From the NCBI GenBank assembly GCA_027624995.1, contig JAQBTI010000003.1:1-29112 (forward strand): a DNA stretch of 29,112 nt, written 5' to 3'. Made by a program: the position numbers and the translations under genes. This DNA comes from Chloroflexota bacterium. Its GTDB lineage: Bacteria > Chloroflexota > Dehalococcoidia > Lucifugimonadales > CATQGZ01. Positions 8,105 through 15,404 of this stretch are shown in pieces. How positions within the stretch are numbered: position 1 is the first letter of the stretch; each line of letters opens with the position of its first letter. The notes below the pieces were generated by a model. That model saw only the letters and a list, made by a program, of their open reading frames with translations. It was not told the origin of the DNA and did no database searches.

Positions 8105-9949
8105 CTACGCGGGGACCGGGTCCTCTAGGGGCGGCGCCTGGGACGCGAACAACTGGCTCAGAGCCTCGTCCTCTATGGTCTCGTTAACGATGAGGTACTT
8201 CGCGAGCTGCGTCAACTTGTTGATGTGGCCGGTGAGCAGTCCGATAGCTGTCTGGTGGGCGCCGTCGATCAGGCTGCGCACTTCACTGTCAATGGTCTCG
8301 GCTACGCTGTCACCGTAATCGCGCTGCTCCGAGATCTCCCTACCGAGGAATACAAGTTCCTCACGCTTCCCAAACGTGCGCGGACCGAGCTTCTCGCTCA
8401 TGCCGTACCTTGTCACCATCGTGCGGGCGATGTTGGTGACCTGCTCCAGGTCGTTGCTCGCGCCCGTGGTCGTCTCGTTGAAGACGACCTCTTCTGCCAC
8501 GCGGCCTCCCATGGCGGCCGCCAACATGGCCTTGAACTGGCTCTTGGTCCAGAGCCTCCTGTCCTCTTCGGGAAGGTATCGGGTGTGGCCCCCGGTCTGC
8601 CCTCGGGCGACGATCGTTACCTTGTAGGGACGATCGGCATCTGGAAGGAGGTGCGCGACAAGGGCGTGGCCAGCCTCGTGGTAGGCGGTCAACTCCTTCT
8701 CTCTCTCACTGACCACCCGGCTCTTTCGCTCGGGGCCGGTCATCACCCTGTCTACCGACTCAGCGAACTCGTCTGCGGTGATAGTAGTCTTCAGGCGCCG
8801 TGCAGCCAGGATCGCCGCCTCGTTCACAAGATTGGCGAGATCAGCCCCGCTGAATCCGGTCGTGAGCTTCGCTACCTTGTCCATGTTCACGTCTTCGTCT
8901 AGAGGCTTACCCTTGGAATGGACCTTGAGTATCTCGATGCGACCGCGAACGTCCGGATTGTCCAGCATCACCCGCCGGTCGAACCGGCCCGGTCGGAGCA
9001 GAGCGGGGTCGAGAATGTCTGGCCGGTTCGTTGACGCCAACACGATGATGTTGGTGTTGGTATCGAACCCGTCCATCTCGACAAGGATCTGGTTGAGGGT
9101 CTGTTCTCGTTCGTCGTGGCCTCCGCCTAGGCCGGCCCCGCGATGACGTCCCACTGCGTCGATCTCGTCCACGAACACGATGCAGGGGGCGTTACGTTTG
9201 GCTTGGTCAAATAGGTCTCGGACTCGGGAGGCGCCGACACCCACGAACATCTCGACGAACTCGGAGCCACTGATCGAGAAGAAAGGAACGCCCGCCTCGC
9301 CGGCCACGGCCCGTGCTAGGAGCGTCTTGCCCGTGCCCGGAGGCCCGACAAGGAGTACACCCTTGGGAATCTTGGCGCCCAGGGTGAGGAAGCGCTCAGG
9401 GAACTTCAGGAACTCCACGACCTCCTGAAGCTCCTCCTTCGCCTCATCTACGCCAGCGACATCATTGAAGCTTACGGCCGGGCTGTTGCCCACGAACATG
9501 CGCGCACGGCTGCGACCGAAGCTGAATGTCTGGTTACTGTTGCCCTGTGCCTGCCTCATCATGAATAGCAGGATCGCGCCGAAGAAGATCAACGGTAGGA
9601 AATTGATGAAGATCCGGAAGAGGCTTCCGAGGCCGCTCGAGCCCTGTACGACCACTTCGAGCCTGCTGCCGACCGGGTCCACCCCCGCATCGTTCAGCAG
9701 CCCCACCAGGCTGGCCCCTTCTTCCTTACGTGAGGTGACGGTTTCCCCATTGTTCGTCAGGACGGTGAGGTTGTCCCCGCTGATCTCGATCCGGTCCACG
9801 TCCCCGCTTGCAGCCATGGCTATTACCTGGCTAATGGGGACCTCTCTGGAGCCACCTAGAGGCTCGGAGAACAGAGTGAAGAGGATTGCGATGAGGGCGA
9901 CGACGATCAGAAGATAGATGGAGCTATTTCGCATCCACCGAGCGTTCAT
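8105..9949 (-). CDS. ftsH: ATP-dependent zinc metalloprotease FtsH
   Basis: A 614-residue membrane-anchored AAA+ protease that degrades misfolded or regulatory membrane and cytosolic proteins. Domains in order: transmembrane helix 1 (about 9-28), an extracytoplasmic domain (about 30-108), transmembrane helix 2 (about 112-131), an AAA+ ATPase with Walker A GPPGTGKT at 203-209, the substrate pore FVGVG at 236-239, Walker B CIVFVDEID at 256-264, the second region of homology (NRPDILDPALLRPGRFDRR), and an M41 protease domain with zinc motif HEAGH at 424-428. Length and all motifs are normal. ATG 9949 follows GGAGG at a 4-nt gap. It is a single gene, convergent with the class V aminotransferase and divergent from the sulfurtransferase operon. 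Confidence 0.98.
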   Translation of the reverse strand: MNARWMRNSSIYLLIVVALIAILFTLFSEPLGGSREVPISQVIAMAASGDVDRIEISGDNLTVLTNNGETVTSRKEEGASLVGLLNDAGVDPVGSRLEVVVQGSSGLGSLFRIFINFLPLIFFGAILLFMMRQAQGNSNQTFSFGRSRARMFVGNSPAVSFNDVAGVDEAKEELQEVVEFLKFPERFLTLGAKIPKGVLLVGPPGTGKTLLARAVAGEAGVPFFSISGSEFVEMFVGVGASRVRDLFDQAKRNAPCIVFVDEIDAVGRHRGAGLGGGHDEREQTLNQILVEMDGFDTNTNIIVLASTNRPDILDPALLRPGRFDRRVMLDNPDVRGRIEILKVHSKGKPLDEDVNMDKVAKLTTGFSGADLANLVNEAAILAARRLKTTITADEFAESVDRVMTGPERKSRVVSEREKELTAYHEAGHALVAHLLPDADRPYKVTIVARGQTGGHTRYLPEEDRRLWTKSQFKAMLAAAMGGRVAEEVVFNETTTGASNDLEQVTNIARTMVTRYGMSEKLGPRTFGKREELVFLGREISEQRDYGDSVAETIDSEVRSLIDGAHQTAIGLLTGHINKLTQLAKYLIVNETIEDEALSQLFASQAPPLEDPVPA

Positions 9950-10009
9950 TTAGCCTCCAGACGCATGACACAAAGGGAACTGGCCCCACCACGTGCGGGC
10001 ACCCTACCC

Positions 10010-10039
10010 ATCTTACAGTAGGCAAGACCACGGACGCAA
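10010..10039 (-). promoter_or_regulatory. Possible sigma70-type promoter for ftsH
   Basis: On the minus strand, TTGCGT (10034-10039) and TAAGAT (10010-10015) are separated by 18 bp, giving a start about 55 nt before the ftsH ATG. The match is moderate. It overlaps nothing else and is nearly back to back with the sulfurtransferase promoter at 10051-10079. Confidence 0.33.
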
Positions 10040-10050
10040 TGCGACAGAGC

Positions 10051-10079
10051 TTGAACTCCAGGGCCTACTGGCATATATT
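10051..10079 (+). promoter_or_regulatory. Sigma70-type promoter for the sulfurtransferase operon
   Basis: TTGAAC at 10051-10056 and TATATT at 10074-10079 are separated by 17 bp, a near-consensus arrangement. Transcription would begin about 25 nt before the ATG at 10112, just upstream of the GGAG ribosome binding site at 10101-10104. Confidence 0.6.
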
Positions 10080-10111
10080 CATCCTGAAATCCAAAGCCCC
10101 GGAGCGTATCA

Positions 10112-10969
10112 ATGATGGAACCGTATGCCCACCCCGAGGTCTTGGTCAGCACAGACTGGGTCGGGGAACATCTGAACGACCAGTCGGTGGCGGTCATAGA
10201 GGTCGACGCGGATTTGGCAGCTGGCTACGGTCAGGGCCACATCCCGGGAGCGATTGGTTGGGACCTTCACATCGACCTAGAAGACCAAGTATCGCGCGAC
10301 ATTCCCGGCCTGTCTCAATTGGAAGGGCTCCTCGGAAGGTCCGGCGTCGGGAACGATACGACCGTAGTCCTTTACGGCGACGGTAATAACCGCTCCGCGA
10401 CCTGGGCATTTTGGCTCCTCAAGTACTACCGGCACAGCGACGTACGGCTCATGAACGGAGGGCGGACCAAGTGGACGCAGGAGAGTCGCCCGCTGGCGAC
10501 GGAGGTCCCTAGCCCGGCGCCCGCTACCTACAGAGCAGGCGTCCCAGACCGCAGCATCCGAGCCACGAAGGACCACGTCCTGAAAAGTCTTCGAGACCCC
10601 AGCGTCGCACTGCTCGACACACGCACGCCTGAGGAGTACAGGGGTGAACTGGCCGCTTCGGCCGGCTTTGACCAGACCGGGGTATATCGCAAGGGCAGAA
10701 TACCCGGGGCGATACACGTCCAATGGGACGACGGAGCGGGCGATGATGGCACCTTCCGACCGGCCAACGAGTTAGCCGACCTCTATCAGAAGGTAGGAGC
10801 AACGCCGGATAAGGAAGTCGTCCCGTACTGCCGCCTCGGCATGAGGGCCTCTTACAGTTGGTTCGTTCTCAAGTACCTCCTGGGCTACGAGCGCGTACGC
10901 AACTACGACGGCTCGTGGACCGAGTGGGGCAATTCAGTGGGCGTACCGGTCGAAAGCGACACCGGATAG
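10112..10969 (+). CDS. Thiosulfate/3-mercaptopyruvate sulfurtransferase (tandem rhodanese)
   Basis: A 285-residue protein with two rhodanese domains, an inactive N-terminal one (about 10-130) and a catalytic C-terminal one (about 155-280). The active-site loop is VPYCRLGMRAS with the persulfide-forming Cys 240. The following segment, SWFVLKYLLGYERVRNYDGS, and EWGN close the domain as in classical sulfurtransferases. CR.G.R favours thiosulfate over 3-mercaptopyruvate (CGSG.T). No signal peptide is seen, so it should be cytoplasmic. The start at 10112 has GGAG 7 nt upstream. It is first in a four-gene plus-strand unit with a winged-helix regulator, a cytochrome c and a class IV aminotransferase. 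The unit may link sulfane-sulfur handling to electron transfer, but that is inference. Confidence 0.92.
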   Translation: MMEPYAHPEVLVSTDWVGEHLNDQSVAVIEVDADLAAGYGQGHIPGAIGWDLHIDLEDQVSRDIPGLSQLEGLLGRSGVGNDTTVVLYGDGNNRSATWAFWLLKYYRHSDVRLMNGGRTKWTQESRPLATEVPSPAPATYRAGVPDRSIRATKDHVLKSLRDPSVALLDTRTPEEYRGELAASAGFDQTGVYRKGRIPGAIHVQWDDGAGDDGTFRPANELADLYQKVGATPDKEVVPYCRLGMRASYSWFVLKYLLGYERVRNYDGSWTEWGNSVGVPVESDTG

Positions 10970-11011
10970 CACACCTCTCTACAGCGGCGAGACTAGCCGG
11001 AGGCCGGCTTC

Positions 11012-11437
11012 ATGATCGAAAGGGCTGGAACGACCCACAGTCAAAGTCTGGACGAGTATCTGGCTGACCACGGTATCAAGGCCATCTCGGTCTCAGATGA
11101 TAGAGACCTCGTTATGTCGCCTGACCAGCCAACACAAGTCGCCCTGATCGATAACATCGTCGATGATGAACGCCGATGTTCGGTCAGCGGCTGGCGTATC
11201 GACCTCCGCTTGAAGGAGTACGAGTTGCTGCGGTTGATGGCGTCCAACCCGCGCAGGGTCGACACACAGGAGGCGCTGCTAAGTGCGGTCTGGGGCTATG
11301 AGTATCTTGGCGGCACACGCGCTGTCGATGTTCATATTCGGCGGCTCCGGAGCAAGATAAAGGAGGCTGACCTCTCGTTCATTGAGATCGTCTGGCAGTT
11401 TGGCTATCGGTTGAGACACTACAGTGAGGTGCGTTAG
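11012..11437 (+). CDS. Winged-helix DNA-binding protein with truncated response-regulator receiver (OmpR/PhoB type)
   Basis: A 141-residue protein. Residues about 55-137 form a complete OmpR/PhoB-type winged helix: LRLKEYELLRLMASNP, then LLSAVWGYEYLGGTRAVDVH, IRRLRSKI and the closing WQFGYRL. The first 50 residues cannot hold a full receiver domain (about 120 residues). The stretch YLADHGIKAISVSDDRDLV...VALIDN resembles helix 1 to strand 3 of a receiver, with D47 near the phosphorylation position. The acidic pocket of strand 1 and everything after strand 3 are missing. GGAGG lies 8 nt upstream of the ATG, and an in-frame stop at 10994 rules out a longer start. The stop codon directly abuts the cytochrome ATG (TAGATG), so the two are probably translationally coupled. 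It may be a phosphorylation-independent regulator of its own operon. Confidence 0.85.
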   Translation: MIERAGTTHSQSLDEYLADHGIKAISVSDDRDLVMSPDQPTQVALIDNIVDDERRCSVSGWRIDLRLKEYELLRLMASNPRRVDTQEALLSAVWGYEYLGGTRAVDVHIRRLRSKIKEADLSFIEIVWQFGYRLRHYSEVR

Positions 11438-12346
11438 ATGACACGTGGACGAATCTTTAAGGTGTTGAAGTGGGTAGGCATTGCCCTTGGCGGACTCGTT
11501 GGAGTCCTAGTCTTGCTGATCCTGGTTCTATTCCTTATCGGCGGCTCCCGTGTGAACAAGACGTACGATGTCACGGTGGCCGGTGTCACCGTGCCGACCG
11601 ATGCCGGTGCCCCCGCCCGAGGCGAGCACATCGTCAGGTCGTACGGCCTCTGCGTCGAGTGTCACGGCCTGAAGCTCGAGGGTGAACTCCTGGATGAAGA
11701 CCCGGTCTTCGGCAGGATAGCACCGACCAACCTCACAAGCGGTCTGGGGGGAATCGGAGGCAGCTATAGTGATGTCGACTACGTGCGCGCAATTCGGAAC
11801 GGTATCGGGAACGATGGAAAGCCCCTGGTGATCATGCCGTCGAACTACTTCAACAAGTTCAGCGACCAAGATCTGGGCGACATCATCGCTTACCTGAAAA
11901 GCCTACCCCCGGTGGACAACGACCTGAAGGAGACCAAGCTGGGTGTTCTGGGCAGAATAATCACCCTTCTCGACTCGGAAATTCTCCCTGCCAGCGTGAT
12001 CGACCACGAGGCGCCTCGCCCCGCCTCTCCCGCCAAGGGCGTCACCAAAGAGTACGGGGAGTACCTGGCGACCGTCTGCACGGCCTGCCACGGGGAGCAC
12101 CTTTCGGGCGGCACGCTTCCCGGCGAGGGTGGTGACGCCCCAGTGGCGCCAAACCTGACTCACCTGGCAGTTTCCGACTGGTCCGAGGCCGATTTCGGAA
12201 AGGCCATACAGACGGGAGTCACTCCGTTCAGGAAGCTCGATCAAGAGTTCATGCCCTGGGAAACCTTGGCCAACCTCACGGACGACGAGGTTACGGCGCT
12301 GTGGCTGTACGTCAGCTCGCTGGAGCCGCGAGAATACGAGAAGTAA
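11438..12346 (+). CDS. Membrane-anchored diheme cytochrome c
   Basis: A 302-residue protein with an N-terminal basic stretch and one hydrophobic helix (about 13-35) that acts as an uncleaved anchor or signal. Two class I cytochrome c domains lie outside the membrane. The heme-binding motifs are CVECH at 72-76 and CTACH at 214-218. The likely axial methionines are M133 (VIMPSNYF) and M272 (EFMPWETL), each in the usual distal position. The layout resembles cytochrome subunits that take electrons from periplasmic dehydrogenases. No partner dehydrogenase lies beside it; its neighbours are a winged-helix regulator, directly upstream, and a PLP aminotransferase 18 nt downstream. The presence of periplasmic c-type cytochrome indicates a respiring organism. 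Confidence 0.92.
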   Translation: MTRGRIFKVLKWVGIALGGLVGVLVLLILVLFLIGGSRVNKTYDVTVAGVTVPTDAGAPARGEHIVRSYGLCVECHGLKLEGELLDEDPVFGRIAPTNLTSGLGGIGGSYSDVDYVRAIRNGIGNDGKPLVIMPSNYFNKFSDQDLGDIIAYLKSLPPVDNDLKETKLGVLGRIITLLDSEILPASVIDHEAPRPASPAKGVTKEYGEYLATVCTACHGEHLSGGTLPGEGGDAPVAPNLTHLAVSDWSEADFGKAIQTGVTPFRKLDQEFMPWETLANLTDDEVTALWLYVSSLEPREYEK

Positions 12347-12364
12347 CCCCTTGAAGGAGTAGGG

Positions 12365-13267
12365 ATGACGCAGGAAAGAGTCGCATACTTCAACGGAGAC
12401 ATCGTCCCCGAGAGTCAGGCGCGAGTCTCGATTCGCGATGCAGGGTTCCTCTTGGGGGACGCCGTCTTCGACACGACTCGGACGTTCGGCGGCCGGATAT
12501 TCAAGCTCGATGAGCATCTGGACCGGCTGTTCAACTCCTTGAAGTACATGAGGATCGATCCAGGGATGTCCAAAGAGCAGATGGCCGGCCTCACGATGGA
12601 GGTGCTGGAGGCCAACCTGCCCCTGATCGATGAGTCTGACGACTACTGGGTTTCGCAGCGCGTTACGCGAGGTGAGCGGTCCTCGCCGGACCCGAAGCCG
12701 ACTGTCTTAGTGGAGTGTCTGCCTCTTCCGTTCGCACAAAGGGCGAAGTACTACGTCGACGGGCTACCGATTATGGTGCCGTCCATAAGGCGCACGCCGC
12801 CGGACTCGGTCAGCCCGAGAGCCAAGCTCCACCACTACATAAACTTCGTCCTAGCCGAGCTCGAGGTCAAGGCGCAGGCGCCAGACTCCTGGGCCGTGCT
12901 TCTGGACGTGAACGGCAATATCTGCGAGGGGAACGGCGCGAATATCTTCATCGTGAAGGACGGCGTCCTGTTTACGCCCAGGGAACAGTACGTCCTAGCG
13001 GGAATCAGCCGGCAGACCACCATAGAGCTGGCCCAGGAGTTGGGGATCGAGCTCCGGGAGACCGACATCGACCTCTTTGACGCTTACACGGCAGACGAGG
13101 CATTTGTGACCTCAACCAGCTTCTGCATCTGCCCTGTCTCGTCAGTCAACGGTGCGACCATCGGTAACGGCGCCGTGCCCGGGCCGGTCACGGACCGGCT
13201 CCAGAAGGCGTACAGCGGGCTCGTCGGCGTCGACATCGTGGGCCAATACCTGGCTCGACTGGATTGA
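12365..13267 (+). CDS. Class IV aminotransferase (branched-chain amino acid aminotransferase-like)
   Basis: A 300-residue fold-type IV PLP enzyme. The N-terminus VAYFNGDIVPESQARVSIRD with GDAVFDTTRTF is typical of the family. The Schiff-base lysine is K154 in PRAKLHHYIN, E188 in ICEGNGANIF contacts the pyridine nitrogen, and TSTSFCICPV is the C-terminal substrate/phosphate segment. Family members are branched-chain aminotransferases, D-amino acid aminotransferases, (R)-amine transaminases and aminodeoxychorismate lyases. The first is favoured by length and by the branched-chain oxoacid dehydrogenase genes 1 kb away, but D-amino acid transamination cannot be excluded. AAGGAG 5 nt before the ATG supports the start. 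It is the last gene of its plus-strand unit and is followed by a hairpin-forming repeat. Confidence 0.85.
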   Translation: MTQERVAYFNGDIVPESQARVSIRDAGFLLGDAVFDTTRTFGGRIFKLDEHLDRLFNSLKYMRIDPGMSKEQMAGLTMEVLEANLPLIDESDDYWVSQRVTRGERSSPDPKPTVLVECLPLPFAQRAKYYVDGLPIMVPSIRRTPPDSVSPRAKLHHYINFVLAELEVKAQAPDSWAVLLDVNGNICEGNGANIFIVKDGVLFTPREQYVLAGISRQTTIELAQELGIELRETDIDLFDAYTADEAFVTSTSFCICPVSSVNGATIGNGAVPGPVTDRLQKAYSGLVGVDIVGQYLARLD

Positions 13268-13280
13268 AGCCCGAAAAGAA

Positions 13281-13355
13281 CTCACCGCGGAGGGCGCGGA
13301 GAACGCAGCCGTATGAGCTTTCTCGTCCTTTTTTCTCTGCGGTCTCTGTGGTTAA
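13281..13355. repeat. Dispersed inverted repeat, CACCGCGGAG.../...TCTCTGTGGTTAA type
   Basis: Two arms, ACCGCGGAGGGCGCGGAGAA (13284-13303) and TTCTCTGCGGTCTCTGTGGT (13333-13352), are inverted copies matching at 15 of 20 positions. Four of the five mismatches become G-U pairs in plus-strand RNA. The arms flank about 29 bp with a T-rich run. The element resembles the CACCGCAGAG-type intergenic repeat found in many bacterial genomes. It fills the gap between the convergent class IV aminotransferase and SDR genes, so it could act as a terminator. Confidence 0.65.
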
Positions 13356-13371
13356 GTCTGGTGTTCGGAGG

Positions 13372-14151
13372 CTACGGCGGAGTGCCGCCCGCCAAGAATG
13401 CCCCGTCGACCGTGATGCAGTCACCGTTGACGTAGTCCCCCAGCTCCGAGCAAAGGAAGACCACCGCGCCCGCTATGTCCCGCGGGACCCCCGTCCTGCG
13501 GCTCGGAATTGCGTGCATGGCCTTCTTGTATGGCTCTCCCGTACCGCGAAGGTGCTCGTCCTCCGGCGCGAGAAGCTGGCTATCGATGAATCCCGGGGCG
13601 ACACAGTTCGCTGTGATGCCGTGGTCAGCCAGGTCCACGGCCAGGCTCTGCGCCATCCGGATTACGCCCGCCTTGCAGACTCCGTACACGAGGTCGTTGG
13701 GCCAGGCCCGAAACGCATGTACGCTGCTGATACTGACTATCTTGCCACCTTCGCCTTGCTTCACCATCTCCTTCGCAGCCCTCTGACTGCATAAGAAATA
13801 GCCCTTCAGGGCGTTACCGACTTCGAAGTCCCAGTCATCTTCAACGATCTCCAGTGTGTGTATTTTCCTACTAGCGACTGCATTGTTCACCAGAACGTCG
13901 ATGCGACCGTGGTGTTCAACAAACTCGTCAAACATCCTGTTGATGTCACTGCTGTCGGAAATATCGGCCAGGTGCCAACTCGCGTCGCGGCCCTGCTCCC
14001 GGACCATAGCCATCGTGTCCTCGGCCGCCTGGTCACGCTCGATATCGTTAATCCCGACGTCCGCACCTTGCTCGGCAAAAGCCAAGGCGATTCCACGGCC
14101 GATGCCCCGGCGCGACCCGGTTATGAGCGCCTTCTTACCTTCAAGTAGCAC
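13372..14151 (-). CDS. SDR family NAD(P)-dependent oxidoreductase
   Basis: A 259-residue classical short-chain dehydrogenase/reductase. The nucleotide-binding motif is TGSRRGIGRG at 11-20. Other features are DVLVNNA at about 85-91, the catalytic Ser in ISSVHA (about 143), Tyr 156 and Lys 160 in YGVCK, and CVAPGFIDS after strand 6. The C-terminus VNGDCITVDGAFLAGG is the usual glucose dehydrogenase/FabG-like ending. The second acidic position (GINDIERD) suggests NAD(H) preference, which is inference. The start is a GTG at 14151 preceded by GGGAGG. The gene is monocistronic, convergent with the aminotransferase and divergent from the oxoacid dehydrogenase operon. The substrate cannot be assigned. 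Confidence 0.92.
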   Translation of the reverse strand: MLLEGKKALITGSRRGIGRGIALAFAEQGADVGINDIERDQAAEDTMAMVREQGRDASWHLADISDSSDINRMFDEFVEHHGRIDVLVNNAVASRKIHTLEIVEDDWDFEVGNALKGYFLCSQRAAKEMVKQGEGGKIVSISSVHAFRAWPNDLVYGVCKAGVIRMAQSLAVDLADHGITANCVAPGFIDSQLLAPEDEHLRGTGEPYKKAMHAIPSRRTGVPRDIAGAVVFLCSELGDYVNGDCITVDGAFLAGGTPP

Positions 14152-14260
14152 GGAGACCTCCCGTTATCGTGAGTGTCGATGTGCCCGAGACGCTAGCCGA
14201 GCGGTACCCAGGTGTCAAGACGCCGCGGGAGAAGCCTCGTCCAGCCCTTACGTCTTGATT

Positions 14261-14290
14261 TTGACTCTGCCTTCAGACGGCCCATATAAT
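14261..14290 (+). promoter_or_regulatory. Sigma70-type promoter for the branched-chain oxoacid dehydrogenase operon
   Basis: TTGACT at 14261-14266 and a perfect TATAAT at 14285-14290 are spaced by 18 bp. The start of transcription would fall near 14297. That leaves a short leader containing GGAGGAG at 14312-14318 before the ATG at 14326. The promoter also makes the earlier in-frame TTG at 14290 an unlikely start. Confidence 0.7.
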
Positions 14291-14325
14291 TGCGCCAACG
14301 ACACCCGTCCCGGAGGAGACGGCCT

Positions 14326-15375
14326 ATGGCCGGTGGCGACGGAGAGTCTAATACGACTATGTCCCTTGACCGCTCCACCCCGGCTGACCTCAGCCCGGAC
14401 GACCTCGTGGAGATGTACCGGCAGATGGTCCTCTGCCGGACGCTCGATGAACGTCTCTGGATGCTCAACCGGCAGGGTAAGGCCGCCATCGTGGCCTCCG
14501 CTCAGGGCCATGAAGCGGGCCAGATCGGCAGCGTTCGCGCCCTCCGCGTCGGAAGCGACCACTTCTACACGAACTACCGCGACCTCGCCGTTCTCTTAAG
14601 CCTGGGCATGACGCCGAGAGAGGTATTGCTCAGCTTCCTGGCCAAAGACGGGGAGAGGATGAGCGGTGCGCGCCAGTTCCCTCTCCACGGTGCGTACCCT
14701 GAGCTCGGGGCGATCAACCTCTCCAACGTGGTGGGCACGCAGATCCCGCAGGCGGTCGGAGCTGCCCTGGCGGCCAAGATGCGGGGTGAGGACACCGTGG
14801 TGATCGTCTACTTCGGCGACGGCGCATCCAGTACGGGCGACTGCCACGAGGCGATGAACTTCGCCGGCATCCACCGACTTCCGGTGATCTTCTTCTGCGA
14901 GAACAACGGCTACGCCATCTCGGTGCCCAGGAAACTGCAGATGGCGGTGGACAGCGTAGCCAGCCGGGCCCAGGGCTACGGCATGCCCGGCATCGTGGTG
15001 GACGGGTGCAACATCACGGCCGTCTACGAAGCCACCTCTGAGGCGGCAAGAAGAGCCAGGTCCGGCCTGGGCCCCTCGCTCGTCGAAGCCATGGTAGAGC
15101 GCTACCTTCCGCATACGAGCGACGACGACGACCGGCGTTACCGCGCCGCTGAGGAGATTGAGGAGGCTCGAAAGCGCGACCCCCTCAAGATCCTGAAGGA
15201 AAGGCTGGAAGAGGTCGGCGCACTTTCTGAAACGACCGATCAGCAGTTCCACGCCGACGCCAAGAGTCAGGTCGATGACGCGACGCAGTTCGCCGAGTCA
15301 GCCCCATACCCGAGCGTCGACGGCTTCTATGACCACGTCTACGCCACCGGCCTACGGAGCGGACAATCGCCGTAA
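14326..15375 (+). CDS. bkdA1: Branched-chain 2-oxoacid dehydrogenase E1 component, alpha subunit
   Basis: A 349-residue thiamine-diphosphate enzyme subunit that, with E1beta, decarboxylates 2-oxoacids and passes the acyl group to lipoyl-E2. The ThDP motif runs from GDGASSTGD at about 164-172 to ENNGYAIS at 192-199 (GDG...NN). FYTNYRDLAVLLSLGM, and the phosphorylation-loop-like LPHTSDDDDRRYR at about 274, match branched-chain (2-oxoisovalerate) enzymes better than pyruvate dehydrogenase. Seven bases separate GGAGGAG from the ATG. It is the first gene of an E1alpha-E1beta-E2-lipB operon. No E3 (dihydrolipoamide dehydrogenase) gene lies in the window, so E3 must be encoded elsewhere or shared. 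The component call is secure; substrate preference is inferred from motifs. Confidence 0.9.
   Translation: MAGGDGESNTTMSLDRSTPADLSPDDLVEMYRQMVLCRTLDERLWMLNRQGKAAIVASAQGHEAGQIGSVRALRVGSDHFYTNYRDLAVLLSLGMTPREVLLSFLAKDGERMSGARQFPLHGAYPELGAINLSNVVGTQIPQAVGAALAAKMRGEDTVVIVYFGDGASSTGDCHEAMNFAGIHRLPVIFFCENNGYAISVPRKLQMAVDSVASRAQGYGMPGIVVDGCNITAVYEATSEAARRARSGLGPSLVEAMVERYLPHTSDDDDRRYRAAEEIEEARKRDPLKILKERLEEVGALSETTDQQFHADAKSQVDDATQFAESAPYPSVDGFYDHVYATGLRSGQSP
15356..15368 (+). promoter_or_regulatory. Ribosome binding site and possible AUC start for E1beta
   Basis: GGAG at 15356-15359 is followed after 6 nt by ATC at 15366-15368. This ATC is in frame with E1beta and begins I-A-V-K-T-V-L-E-A-V-R-D-G, the segment expected at the start of family members (usual form M-A-V-K-T-V). 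No ATG, GTG or TTG lies in frame between the stop at 15330 and the ATG at 15405. Either AUC initiates here or one base differs from a true ATG. Confidence 0.45.
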
Positions 15376-15404
15376 AGACGGTCCTCGAAGCGGTCAGGGA
15401 CGGA

